Shown: positions 46,560-57,699 of the stretch, piece by piece
How the letters are laid out: each line of letters begins with the position of its first letter
How positions within the stretch are numbered: the stretch's first letter is position 1
DNA from: Tachypleus tridentatus
Taxonomy: Eukaryota; Arthropoda; Merostomata; Xiphosura; Limulidae
NCBI RefSeq assembly: GCF_004210375.1
Contig: NC_134837.1
Span: 167,813,310-167,877,309 of the forward strand
Direction: 5' to 3'
DNA length: 64,000 nucleotides
Program-made: the position numbers and the translations under genes
The notes under the pieces: model-generated
The model's database searches: none
Told to the model about the DNA's origin: nothing
The model's input: only the letters and a program-made list of their open reading frames with translations

Positions 46560-48275
46560 TAATGTTATGACATTTTGTTGGGTTTATCTCTGGTTAAAAA
46601 TAAAAGAAATATTAACATGCGTGTATACAGTCAATAAACTGCAGTGATCTTTGAATATGTATTGACTTTTACAAGAAAAATATATTTCTTAAAGTAATAT
46701 GCACAGGTATTCAATTTTTTTCTAGAATAATATAGAAAAAATATGTCAACGAATTCTTAATGGAAAGAAAAAAAGAGATACAAATTTAACTTTATAAAAT
46801 ATAAATAAGACATATACATATACAGTAACTATGGTTACTCTTGGTAAAATTGTGTCATGGAAAGACAAAGGAGTAGCTATAATCAATCTTACAACAGACA
46901 GTTCCATCCCTACCCTCGAGAACTGTTATACACTGAACGGCCATACAATTACCACATCGATTATCTAACAAAATACGGTGTTGCGCATACAGAAACAAGC
47001 GTAAAACCATAAATCGTTGAAAACCCACTAACCTTATGTTGATTGCGATAATTTTATCCCATTTTAAATACCTCTATTGACAAGAAATACGTAACATCAG
47101 GTACCTGGATGTCAGTTCTTTGTTTTACCAATCGCTACACATTAAAGGATAAAAATCAATAATTTTATTCAACTATTAACTTTCGTTAAATCCCGACACA
47201 TTCAACTATTACAGATATATTTTACTCTAAATGTCTGCTTTGGAGCAGGGATAATTCCTATTAGAAATTTAAAATTATCATTTTACATTTGTTCATCTCA
47301 ACTCTTTAATATTTCTGATGGACTACAAATTAATGTTTAAACACTAAGATGGTTCAGTATGACCCGAAACCTATCAAAACTATGGAAATAATGGATGTCG
47401 CCTGCTGAATTAGCTGTATCACTTTATCTATAAATTCCTAATGAATAAATTTATATACCTCTCTGGAGCACTAACATATTTGAGTGTATGTATTTTGTAC
47501 TGATATTTGAAGTATTTATTTTACAAGTACTATCAAAACCTGCTGGACTAAGATACTGTAACAATTTACATCAAAACTCGTCTACTGTAAAATTTGCTGC
47601 TATTGCATTTTTGAATTAAAACAAAACACTTTTCATTGCATTTCACTTTATTACATAAATTTAAGCAGAATATAAAAGAAAGCCTTTGCCTGTGGTTTTG
47701 AATGACGAGAAAATTTATTTATCTCAATCTAGCTTATAATGACGTATTGATACATAATATATCTTCAGTAATCATTTCAAGGTAGGATTGAAAGCAGACC
47801 ATTATATTGAAATGATTTGGGAGCTTACCATGCTGTTACAGTTCATGTCACGATGTCCTGTCATACTCAATTTCACGATTGTGCAACATTACAATAGCCT
47901 TATAGAACAGCTTCAATTACAAAAGGCTCTGTCATAAGGTTGTCACGTCCAAAGACATTTTTTTCAGTGAGCTTTCTATAATCAATTTTTTAGTGAAAAA
48001 AGACAACAGTTTGCAGTGTCTAGAGATACATAGACGCTACATCTTATGATTTGATAGATACATATTCATGTGAAATATCATTAATACCAATTTCATTTTC
48101 CAGTTCCTTGAGATACACAACTTTTGAATGGATATGTCGTAAAAGCAGTTTAGGCGTGCTTGTTTTTCCAAATGGAAATCCTTCTTCATTCTGTTGCGTT
48201 CCTTTGCCTGGGGAACGTGGACAAATTTTGCTACTTATATTTGTGTTTGTGTATTCTTACTTGATAAAAGACGTG
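46560..48275. other. Spacer, nothing firmly supported
   Basis: Should contain or flank the missing receptor 5' exons. A minus-strand stretch at about 47825-47890 reads TIVKLSMTGHRDMNCNSM before a GTAAGC donor, but no acceptor keeps it open. Confidence 0.3.
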
Positions 48276-48279
48276 TCGC

Positions 48280-48590
48280 TTATTAAAGCTTGGGTAAGGC
48301 CTGATGAAAGTCTTTTTCTCAATGGTCCTGGTAACCCAAACTCATTCAAATACCTTTGTTTTATGGAATATCCCTGTCTTAGAATTTTAAATCATCGATT
48401 TAAAAAGATCTTTATCATTCGAGTGTACAAATATTTTGCATCGGAAAGGACTATTTTGATCATTCCCAAAAAACCAGTCAGTTTTCGATGTTTTCATATT
48501 ATTCACAAATTTCAAACAATGTCAGAAGCTAATACGAACATATACTGTTTTATCGCGACTTTATATCAATTATGTTTAGTATGCTGATTT
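48280..48590 (-). other. Unidentified minus-strand coding-like segment
   Basis: Minus-strand frame RYLNEFGLPGPLRKRLSSGL, then TQALISDTSFI, ending at a consensus-like donor GTAAGA near 48269. After the donor the same frame, past one stop, continues with peptide-like sequence (PRSPGKGTQQNEEGFPFGK) to about 48053. The opposite strand is also open for 178 codons (48051-48587). It could be an old retroelement or a pseudogene. Its phase does not fit the receptor exons. I do not recognise the family. Confidence 0.3.
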
Positions 48591-48773
48591 TGCTAATGGA
48601 AATCATTTTAATATAATGAACGCAATTATAGATGATACAATATTGTGTATAAGACATGACACAATTTCTCTCTCCGTTTTCACATAGTAAATCCCATATG
48701 AAATTACAAATGCATATTTAAACTCAACTGAGAATGATAGATTTAATTTCATTTAATACATTTGAAACGATTG

Positions 48774-48893
48774 ATTATTTGGAATTAAGCACAAACCTTC
48801 ACAATGGGCTATTTGTGCTCTACCCACCACGGGTATTGAAACTAAGTTTCCAGCAGTGTGAGTCCCCAGACATATCACTGTGCCTCTGGGTGG
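48774..48893 (-). repeat. SINE2 copy
   Basis: Reverse copy: GGAATTAAGCACAAACCTTC, CTACCCACCACGGGTATTGA, CATATCACTGTGCCTCTGGG. Confidence 0.8.
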
Positions 48894-48978
48894 CTATTTA
48901 AAATCAATGGGTAGTAACGTAATACATAAATACATGTTAAGATACACCATACCATACATGAAAGGACTACATTAGTAT

Positions 48979-49236
48979 AATTTGTTTGTTTGTTTTGAAT
49001 TTCGCTCAAAGCTACACGAGGTTTATCTGCGCTAGCCGTTTCTAATTTTGCAGTATAAGACTAGAGGGAAGGAAGCTAGTCATCACTACCCATCGCCAAA
49101 TCTTGGGCTACTCTTTTAGCAACGAATAGTGGGATTGATTGTAACATTATAACGCCCCCACGGCTGAAAGAACGAGCATGTTTGGTGTGACGGAGATTCG
49201 AACCCGCGACCCTCAGATTACTAGACGAGTGCCTTA
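48979..49236 (-). repeat. SINE1 copy lacking its 5' head end
   Basis: Reverse copy with TTTGTTTGTTTGTTTTG tail and GAGATTCGAACCCGCGACC B box. It stops at GAGTGCCTTA, where a SINE2 variant b begins without a gap. Confidence 0.85.
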
Positions 49237-49322
49237 TACATATCGGGCTATCTGATATGTCTATCGAGGCGAATCGAAACCCCGATTTGAACGTTGTAAT
49301 TCCACAGACTTGCTGCTGTCAG
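49237..49322 (-). repeat. SINE2 variant b fused to SINE1
   Basis: TATCGGGCTATCTGATATGT, ATCGAGGCGAATCGAAACCC and CAGACTTGCTGCTGTC, partial. The direct fusion suggests insertion followed by loss of the SINE1 head. Confidence 0.7.
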
Positions 49323-49458
49323 AGTAGGAGAAAAGAAAACAGAAGAAGAGATGGGAATATTTTAAATTCACAAAAGGATTGTTAATAAATATAACAATGT
49401 GAAGAGTAAGATACCCGTTATGAAATATTATTTCAAATATTCTTCCTTTCGATTTTGG

Positions 49459-49766
49459 TCCAGCCTGGCCAGGTAGTTAAGGCACTCGAGTCGTAATCTG
49501 AGGGTCGCGGGTTCGATTCTCCGTCCCACCAAACATGCTCGCCCTTTCAGCCATGGGGACATTATAATGTGACGGGCAATTCCACTATTCGTTGGTACAA
49601 GAGTAACTTAAGAGTTGGCGGTGGGTGGTGATGACTAGCTGCCTTCTCTCTAGTCTTACACTACTAAATTAGAGACGGCTCGGTGCAGCGGGCTGACAAC
49701 CCACTCACTTAAATACCTGTTGAAGAACCCGCAAGCGATTGCGGCCCTAGGTTCCTTGATGGAATC
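49459..49766 (+). repeat. SINE1 copy with alternative 3' tail
   Basis: Common head (CCTGGCCAGGTAGTTAAGGC, B box GGGTTCGATTCTCC) and body up to TTAGAGACGGCT. Then CGGTGCAGCGGGCTGACAAC, CCGCAAGCGATTGCGG and a TTCCTTGATGGAATC end replace the standard tail. Confidence 0.9.
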
Positions 49767-49903
49767 ATAGCCTCATGGTATGAATGCTCATACATGAACT
49801 ATTTCTTGGTACTTTTAGGCTGTGTAGCGATAGTTTTATTTCATCTGCAATGTTGATAACTTCCTTTTTAACGGACCTCTCTTGTTTTTACTGTTTATTA
49901 TAG

Positions 49904-49982
49904 ACGACACCATTTCTGCTTCCATACTTAAATTGAATGCATTGTCCAATAAACAACCTGAAGAGAAGGTGAAACTTCTCAG
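49904..49982 (+). other. Orphan exon-like segment, plus strand
   Basis: Preceded by a strong acceptor (TTTTTACTGTTTATTATAG) and followed by GTGTAT. In one frame it reads DDTISASILKLNALSNKQPE, then EKVKLLR, which looks coding. It is on the strand opposite the receptor, so it would belong to a nested gene or an old element. No partner exon was found and I do not recognise the peptide. Confidence 0.3.
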
Positions 49983-50114
49983 GTGTATGCTGTACTTCAG
50001 ACTTATATACAGTAAGAAGTTAAACTATTTTAAAACGTTAAAATATGTTTATAAACAAACATATGAGTAAATCTATTTTCTGGAAAGTGCAGTAATTTAC
50101 CTTAAACACCATAA

Positions 50115-50450
50115 AGGTATACAGGACGGCCCAAAAGTAGGTGTATAGCTATAAGTTGATAATGTCTTTAATGTAATCAAACTGAATTTAAAGTATGCAG
50201 TTGATAACTTATATAAAGGTATAATTAAATGACACTGAAACCCATTGCTGTTCACACAATCCTGGAGTCTCTCTAGTACACTTCTGCAAACTTTCTAACT
50301 CAAGTCTGTGATGCATCTTTCCATTACGTCAATATTCCGCAATTTCCTACTGTACACTTTGTTCCTGAGTATTCCTTAAAACATAAAGTTCGTATACCAT
50401 TGTGTATCTGTTTTGGCCATTCTGTATTTGAAAAGTAAGTTTTAAATACA
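50115..50450. mobile_element. Possible DNA transposon end fragment
   Basis: GGACGGCCCAAAAGTAGGTG at 50122 resembles the outer end of IS630/mariner-type elements. The following AATGACACTGAAACCCATTG part may be its interior. The other end was not found. Confidence 0.25.
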
Positions 50451-50459
50451 ATATAAGAA

Positions 50460-51200
50460 AATATAAGATACTACTACTCGCCATAGTATACTTAATCTAT
50501 AATATTTATGTATAACGTTTACTGAGATTGACTGTAGTTACTTGTAGCTAAGCCTAATACCAGTACTTACACACAATAGAAAGAATGAGTCATAATATCC
50601 ATGTTATACGTTATAGATTTATCTCGGTGCGAGCTCAGAAAATGTTGTCACAAAAAGTAAGAAATAATGGTTCAGTTTTAAATTGTTGTAAAACATGATT
50701 ACAATATATTTATTATTGGTCAAATTTATTTTTCCTGTACAATAATTTGTTTTCTGATGCAATTATTATTGATTCTCCCCACTTTTATCAAACCTGTCCA
50801 GTTTCGTAGTTATTTTCCTCCTCAATCTAGAACCCTTACTTTCTAGTTTTCGAAATGACTCAGCTATATTATACATAAAAAATAACTTAACAGAAACAAG
50901 AATTTAGACATGCAGGTTTGTGTTAATAGGTGAATAATTTATTTAGAGATCGCTGCATCCTGAACAACTGTCAGATATTTGTCAATAAATTGGCTTACCT
51001 TTGATGTATCTCACCAAAAAAACCCATTATTTTGGGTAATAATGACAATATTTTATTGTTTACCCTAACGTGTGAACTAATTTATCTTAAATGCATAATA
51101 ATAACGCCATTGATATTTATCATTTCAGACTAAAATAGTTTAAAAGTAGCAATGTCGAAAAGACATTCTTTTATTGTTATGAAATAAAATCATAGAGGTT
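50460..51200. other. Spacer, nothing recognised
   Basis: AT-rich, chance frames only. Confidence 0.35.
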
Positions 51201-51213
51201 ATCGTACGTACAG

Positions 51214-51475
51214 TTTGGTTTGGTTTGAATTTCGCGCAAAGCTACTCGAGAGGTATCTGCGCTTGTTGTCCCTAATTTCGCAGTGTAAGACAACTAGTCA
51301 TTACCACCCACCGCCAACTCTTGGGCTACTCTTTAACTAAAGAATAATGGGATTGTCTGTCATAAATAACGCCCCCACGGCTGAAGGGGGCAAGCATATT
51401 TGGTGTAAAGAGGATTTGAACTCCCCACTCTTAGATTACTAGTCGTGAGCCTTAACCACCTGGCCATGCCGAACC
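51214..51475 (-). repeat. SINE1 copy, full length
   Basis: Reverse copy; the target duplication ATCGTACGTACAG (51201-51213) and ACCGTATGTACAG (51476-51488) differs at two bases. The middle has lost about 15 bases (CAGTGTAAGACAACTAGTC). Confidence 0.9.
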
Positions 51476-51707
51476 ACCGTATGTACAGAGGCCATAAAAG
51501 TATGGGTCTTAATGTCAGCTATTTTGTCATTTTGAAGGTCATTGTGTGAAGTGTTGATTTTTCAGTTGATCGCTTAACAATTTTGATTGCATTAAAAAGA
51601 TCATTCGTACTCAGCTATGATTCACTGATTTTCGAGTTTACTTTTGTGTGTTAAATTAGTTGACTTGTTTACTCTGACTGATTGTTGGCGGTGTGCCATC
51701 CTTTATA

Positions 51708-53302
51708 CAGTTATGACAGAAAGTTTTCGTACCCCTGCGTCGTGAGTAGTTTTTTCCTCATAACATAAAAAGTATCACGATTAGGATAATGTAGGTATAG
51801 TATATTATAAATATAATACTAACACACATCTACATAAATTTTTATTCAAATTGAACTACAAGTAAACTGTTTATAAATAAATAACCAAACATAGGAGGGG
51901 CAGAAAGTGTTCGTGGTCTACTTTAATGGTCAGTTGTGTTAGCCTTTCTGGTGAATTACTTGGCGCAATCTCTTTTCATAGCCCTCCATGATCGTTTGAC
52001 AGTACTCGACTGGTATTTTCTTCCATTCTTCTTTACAGAAGGCCTCCAACTCTTGCAAGTTTTTCGGATGACGCTGATGAACCCTGGTCTTCAACTCATG
52101 CCAAACGTTTTCAATTGGGTTGAGATCGGGTGACTGCGATGACCACTCCAGAACGCTTATATGGTTCCTCTGCAACTAGGATTGCACATATTTCGATGTG
52201 TGCTTTGGGTCATTGTCGTGCTGGAAGATCTAACAACGCCCAAGCCGCGAGTTCCGAGCATCATTCTTGATATAAGTGCCTAATATATCAACGTACTCTT
52301 CTTTTTTTCATGATTTCGTTGACGCTGTGAAGGCTGCCTACACCAGAAGAGCTGAAGAAACCTCAAAGTATGATCGAGCCACCTCTGTGTTTAACTGTAG
52401 GGACGGTGCTCTTTGGAAGATTTCGTTCCCCCTTCTTACGGAAAATATTGCGAACATAATTGTGGCCGAAAAGCTCGATTTTAGTCTCGTCTGACCAAAG
52501 AATACTCTTCCAATAGGTAAAGGGTTTATCTACATGCTTTCTTTCATACCTCAATCGTGCTTCTAAATGAACAGGCTTTAAATATGGAGTTCTACGAGGA
52601 CGGCATGTTTTGAACCCAGAAGAGCGTAACATGTTCGTAACTGTAGAGGTGCTTACTTCGACCTCAGTTTCCTTTACCAGTTTCTGTATGTCATTACGTG
52701 TTAAACGAGGGTTTCTACTAACTTCTCTGAGAACCTTCCTCTTGGTTCTCTCTGGAATTTTGGTGGGGCGTCCGGAACGAGGGAGGTGAGCAGTTGATCC
52801 TGTAAACTTAAACTTGGCAATTATGCTTTAAACAGTAGATTTTGACACATTAAGTTGCGTACTAATACCGGAAAGAGACACACGAGACTTGTGTTTTACA
52901 ATAATTCGGTTTTTAAATCACTGGACAGTTGTTTCCTGTTCGCCATGATGACCAAGCAGATAATGACGGAGACGGCGCTAAATTGCCGGAAGTACATTTT
53001 GTGCTGGCTAAGTTCCAATAATTATGAACTCAGTGTCTAGTTCTGGAATGGCATAATGTAGTTTATTTGCTAAACTAAATAAATTTTTACGGGAATATCA
53101 GTTTTTTTACACGTTCTGAAATGTATGAACACTTTCTGCTCCTCCTAATTTTGGTTATTTGCTTATAAACAGTTTACTTGTTTAGTTTACATAAAAATTT
53201 ATGTAGATGTGTGTTAGTATAATATTTATAATATACCATACTTCTATTAGCCTAATCGTGATACTTTTTACGCAGGGGGACGAACACTTTCTGTAGTAAC
53301 TG
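51708..53302 (-). mobile_element. Tc1-type DNA transposon with IR/DR ends
   Basis: A 1.6-kb element with TA on both sides (51706-51707 and 53303-53304). The long inverted repeats (about 209 bp left, 179 bp right) begin CAGTTATGACAGAAAGTTTT and, on the complement, CAGTTACTACAGAAAGTGTT. A CAGAAAGTGTTCG-like motif recurs at the inner end of each arm (51901-51914 and 53127-53138), the outer/inner direct repeats typical of IR/DR elements. The left arm has about 25 extra bases. The transposase inside is broken. Confidence 0.95.
51939..52946 (-). pseudogene. Tc1 transposase, inactivated
   Basis: Starts at an ATG at 52946 (MANRKQLSSDL), with paired helix-turn-helix remnants, a GRPTKIP-like hook and the DDE core. 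First Asp is in ILWSDETKIELFG, second in HDNDPKHTSKYVQ, and Glu in [15 protein letters not shown]. It ends [12 protein letters not shown]. Length about 335 codons, the family's norm. An early stop and shift follow SSDLKTELL, an in-frame TAG follows YVQS near 52180, and other shifts lie between. Confidence 0.92.
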
Positions 53303-53460
53303 TATGTTTCTAGCAAAGAAAATATCAAAGTGTAACAATTTTAATGTATTCACATTTAATTCTGTTCTACGACATTAGTCAAAATGCTGTTTATTAGGTC
53401 TTAAAAATAATGACTTCTAAACATTACCAAAAAATAATTAATATAATGTATCTATAATTT

Positions 53461-53765
53461 CTGCCCGGCATGGCTAAACGCGTAAGGCGTGCGATTTGTA
53501 ATCCGAGGGTCGCGGGTTCGCGCCCGCGTCCCGCCAAACATTCTCGCCCTCCCAGCCGTGAGGGCGTTATAATGTGACGGTCAATCCCACTATTCGTTGG
53601 TGAAATAGTAGCCCAAGAGTTGGCGGTGGGTGGTGATGACCTTCCCTTTAGTCTTACACTACTAAATTAGAGACGGCTCGGTGCAGCGGGCTGACAACCT
53701 ACTCACTTAAATATCTGTTGAAGAATCCGCAAGCGATTGCGGTCCTAGGTTCCTTGATGGATGGA
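53461..53765 (+). repeat. SINE1 copy with alternative 3' tail
   Basis: The CGCGTAAGGCGTGCGA head variant joined to the same alternative tail as 49459 (CGGTGCAGCGGGCTGACAAC to GATGGATGGAATC, with GATG doubled). Target duplication ATCTATAATTT (53450-53460) and ATCTATAGTTT (53766-53776). Lost about 10 bases in the middle (GTGATGACCTTCCCTTTAG). Confidence 0.92.
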
Positions 53766-53779
53766 ATCTATAGTTTTAG

Positions 53780-55300
53780 TATCTTTTTGAGAAAATTATA
53801 ACTTCATTCTATTGGAATATATAAAGATTTACAGTTAATTTCTACGTGATTTACATCTTCATTGAAATTTATATAAAGAGTACAACAACTTTGTGATTTT
53901 TTCTTTAAACGAATGTTTTTTTACTTTCGTTCGGTTCTTTTTCTTACCATACTCGATTCTTAGTTTCTTATCATATGTTAGATTTACACTATTCTTTTCT
54001 CATCTCCCTGGTATCTTCATCTGTGGTTCATTATACATCTTTACATTGACAGTATGCTAATTTTACAGTCGTCGTTATTACTAGTGTAAATAAAAATCTG
54101 AAAATAGACTGATTGAATTTAAAATTACTTATTTTAATTTAGAAATGATCTGTGGCCCAGTGTAATGGGAAAATAGTGTTCCTTGTCTTAGTGTCTCTTA
54201 TTTACAGCAGAAGTTTTCGTTCCTCACACACCAATTTACGACGTAGTATAAATGGCTTAAACTGAGATTTTTGCATACTTTTCACCTTATAAATACTTTA
54301 AGACATTTCGACAAATAAAAAAGTCAGAGACATCATTTGCTTCTCGATCTTTTTCTTAAAAAAAAGAAAATAGTTGAATGCTTAAACTAGCAGGCTCACT
54401 AGTTGTTTCAAAATATAAGTGATGGAGTCATAATGTTCCAATACTATATGCACTTAGTAATCATTGTTTTGATTTGTTTTATACACGCATTACTTTTCGA
54501 TAAACTTTTACGCAGTCATAAAATTTCTTATACGAGATCGAGATATAATTGAACAGCACAGAAAAATAATCAACATAACTTTCGTCATATGGATACATTA
54601 AAAATTAGCTCACCTGAATACTGTTATTTACAAGTATAACATCTTAAAATGATAAACTGTTTCGCAGATATCCATTGCGTTATGACATTTTACATTTCAA
54701 ATATTTACATCAAAGTGAAACTTAATAACATGAAATAAATTTTAACATTCTTCAATGGTGTACATTAATGTATAACTTGACCTTGAGTTATGATGCATAT
54801 GAGTTTTGTTACTTGAAATATAGAAACTTATAACAAAAATACATTTCACGTGCATACATCACAATGCTATTCAATCCAATTTAAAAATGAGGAAGAACAA
54901 ATAATTAGTTCATTCATTTCTGGTACCTTCATCACTGCGTTATTTAACAAAACAGCGGAACTCATTAAGCATTTCAACTTTCTACCTCAAATTATAACTA
55001 AATACAAGTGTAAAATAATGCAGACGTACATAGTTATACAGAAGCTTTGGATAGCCTTGTGTTAATCGTTAAGAATAGTAATTCTTATATCCATTGTGAA
55101 GACGAATAAGCAAATAATGAACGTGGCTTGGCAAACATATTTTTTTATATTATTTAGTTAAGAAATTAGAATAAACTGCATTAAATGTAGTATGGAAATT
55201 AATGATTTAATAATCTTTACCTTAGTTTTTAAGGCACGTGCTTTGTGCTTCTTTTGTGGTCATGTTCATCGACCGATGCACAGCAGTTGATTAATAAAAT
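53780..55300. other. Spacer, nothing recognised
   Basis: AT-rich; receptor 5' exons could lie here, but no phase-consistent candidate longer than 30 bp was found. Confidence 0.3.
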
Positions 55301-55313
55301 GTTAATAAGTTAG

Positions 55314-55578
55314 TCTGAATTTCATGCAAAGCTACACGAGGGCTACCTGCGCTAGCTGTCCCTAATTTAACAGTGTAAGACTTGAGGGAAGACAACTAGT
55401 CGTCACCATCAACCGCCAACTCTTAGGCTACTCTTTTATCAACGAATAGTGCGATTGACTGACACTTATAACGCCCTCACGGCTGAAAGGACAAGCATGT
55501 TTGGTGTGACGCGGATTCGAACCAATGACCCTCAGATTATGAGCCACATGCCTTAACCAACTGGCCATGCCGAGCCTG
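55314..55578 (-). repeat. SINE1 copy
   Basis: Reverse copy with GGATTCGAACCAATGACC B box. ATAAGTTAG (55305-55313) and ATAAGTTGG (55579-55587) are the likely target duplication. Confidence 0.9.
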
Positions 55579-55587
55579 ATAAGTTGG

Positions 55588-56095
55588 CTGTGATACAAAC
55601 GACGTAAACGTTCTAAGATTGTTTTTTCTTTATGTATTGTTATGTATAATAACTGTATATTTTAACTAATTTGTACATGTTGCTATGCAAATTGTAGAGT
55701 TAGGCACTAATTATAAAATAATACATGTAAGTTGGGTACATTCAATTATTCCTAAATGTACTAACAAAGGTACACAATTGTAATATATAAAGTACGTGTA
55801 ATAGTTTCAAACATCGATAAAAAGCGTTCAAGAGGGTATAATTTAACTCAAAGGTATAAAGGTATGTGGTTATAATATATTATGTAGATATACAAGTTTT
55901 AAAGATTGCTCAAAAGTTGTATATTGTTTAACTCAACAGCACAACATACTTCAACTCAAAAGATAGTTTAATACATAAAGAAAATTCAGTGATAATCAAT
56001 AGCGTAGAATATACTTCTGGAGTTGTACGAAGCAGAAGTGGCTTACTAACGTGTAATTACGGTTCTAGAGGTTGAAAGTGTTTAATGTTTTTATA
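55588..56095. other. Spacer, nothing recognised
   Basis: AT-rich. Confidence 0.35.
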
Positions 56096-56099
56096 CAAT

Positions 56100-56228
56100 G
56101 TTGTTGTTTGTTTGTAGTCTAAACACAAAGCTACATAGTGAGCCATCAGTGCTCTGCCCACCACGACCATCGAAACCCGGTTTATAGTGTTATAAGTCCA
56201 CAACCATACCGCTATGCCACTGGGAACT
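56100..56228 (-). repeat. SINE2 copy
   Basis: Reverse copy: GTTGTTTGTTTGTAGTCTAA, CTCTGCCCACCACGACCATC, CATACCGCTATGCCACTGGG. Confidence 0.85.
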
Positions 56229-56234
56229 TTTATA

Positions 56235-57400
56235 AAAGCACAACCGTAACTTCCTAAAACATAAGCTGAAGATTTGTACTCCATTCCTCGACGACAAAAT
56301 ATGACATTTATAAAGAAGAAAGGTTTTATTCACCCCTGATGATCATTAAACCACTGTTACATTTACTTGATTGGGGTTTATAAAATAATTTTTGATATTT
56401 TACCTCTTTAATAGTCAATAAGCTGAGTCACTAAAGCATTTATTAATCAGTCTTCAACAAAGGCACTCTTTCAAAGTCAGTTAAAACACTTAATATATGT
56501 TTGTGGTAAATTTAAGTGGAACAGAGCTAGTTTATTAATACAGATTAACCAGCTGTGAGCGTGTATGGAGCGGCAAGGTGTAGAATTGATATCTTCCACG
56601 TAAAGACTAGGAAAAAAAACAACAAAATGTCACTTTTATCTTTTACAGTGTGTTCTATATCTAATGCCAACACACATATTATTGCATTTTAACTTTAGAA
56701 AAATACATGAACTTGCTCTCAAGTTATATCTCAAGTTGAAATAACAAATTAAGCAGCCAGCTGAAGATCTGGTCCATTTGACATGTAGGAAAAAATGGCA
56801 CATGTTCAAGAAGGCATTTCTACTTTATTATCAGTTCGAGTTGAAATGATATATTAAGTTATAAATTAATACAGTTCAGCTTTAGCACACATGTATGACA
56901 AAATTATTCCATTTTAACTTTGCTAGGTCAGGATATGACTTAACGATACGCACAATAATATATTTTGGTACCTGAGTGTGTCGATCGACTGAAAAATAGA
57001 CATCAAAGTGGTTAATCCACAAACGTAGATCAACCGCGAGTTTTCAAATAATACATTTAAGTGTTTTTACAATAAAGCTGCGGCCCTAAAAGGCTTTAAG
57101 CATGATTGTCACAGATGGTTTGATTCTCATGATTGGGCTCATTACTAAGATAAGACAAAAAGCTTTTATACATATAAAGAGAAATATAAATTATAGATAG
57201 TAGGTTGAAGCAATGTAAGTAAACTTATCACAAGGGTATAAATGAGCATCTTTCAAAGAGACGTAGTATGTAATAATATATTTTATTTTTATACATAAAA
57301 AAGTACAACGCAATTTATAAATGATATACAAAAAATATCATAAACCACGATTGTGGTTCATAATAAGGATCGTAAGGAAATGCACAAAATCTTAACAGGT
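56235..57400. other. Spacer, nothing recognised
   Basis: No repeat or coding segment supported. Confidence 0.35.
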
Positions 57401-57410
57401 CGTTCAGGGA

Positions 57411-57682
57411 ATTTGTTTTTGAATTTCGCACAAAGCTACTCGAAGGCTATCTGCGCTAGCCGTCCCTAACTTAGCAGTGTAAGACTAGAGGGAAGGCAAC
57501 TAGTCATCACCACCCACCGCCAACTCTTGGGCTACTCTTTTACCAACGAATAGTAGGATTGACCGCACATTATAACGCCCCCATAGCTGAAAGGGCGAGC
57601 ATGTTTGGTGCAACGGGGAGGCGAACCCGCGATCCTCAGATTACGAGTCGCACTCCTTAACATGCTTGGCTATGGCGGGCCT
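57411..57682 (-). repeat. SINE1 copy, full length
   Basis: Reverse copy with few changes. Target duplication CGTTCAGGGA (57401-57410) and CGTTCAGGGG (57683-57692). One of the youngest-looking copies. Confidence 0.92.
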
Positions 57683-57699
57683 CGTTCAGGGGAAAGCAG

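Noticed and set aside
50960-51055. Candidate upstream receptor exon ending YIKG before GTAAGC
   Set aside because: A stop interrupts the frame and no acceptor lies after it.
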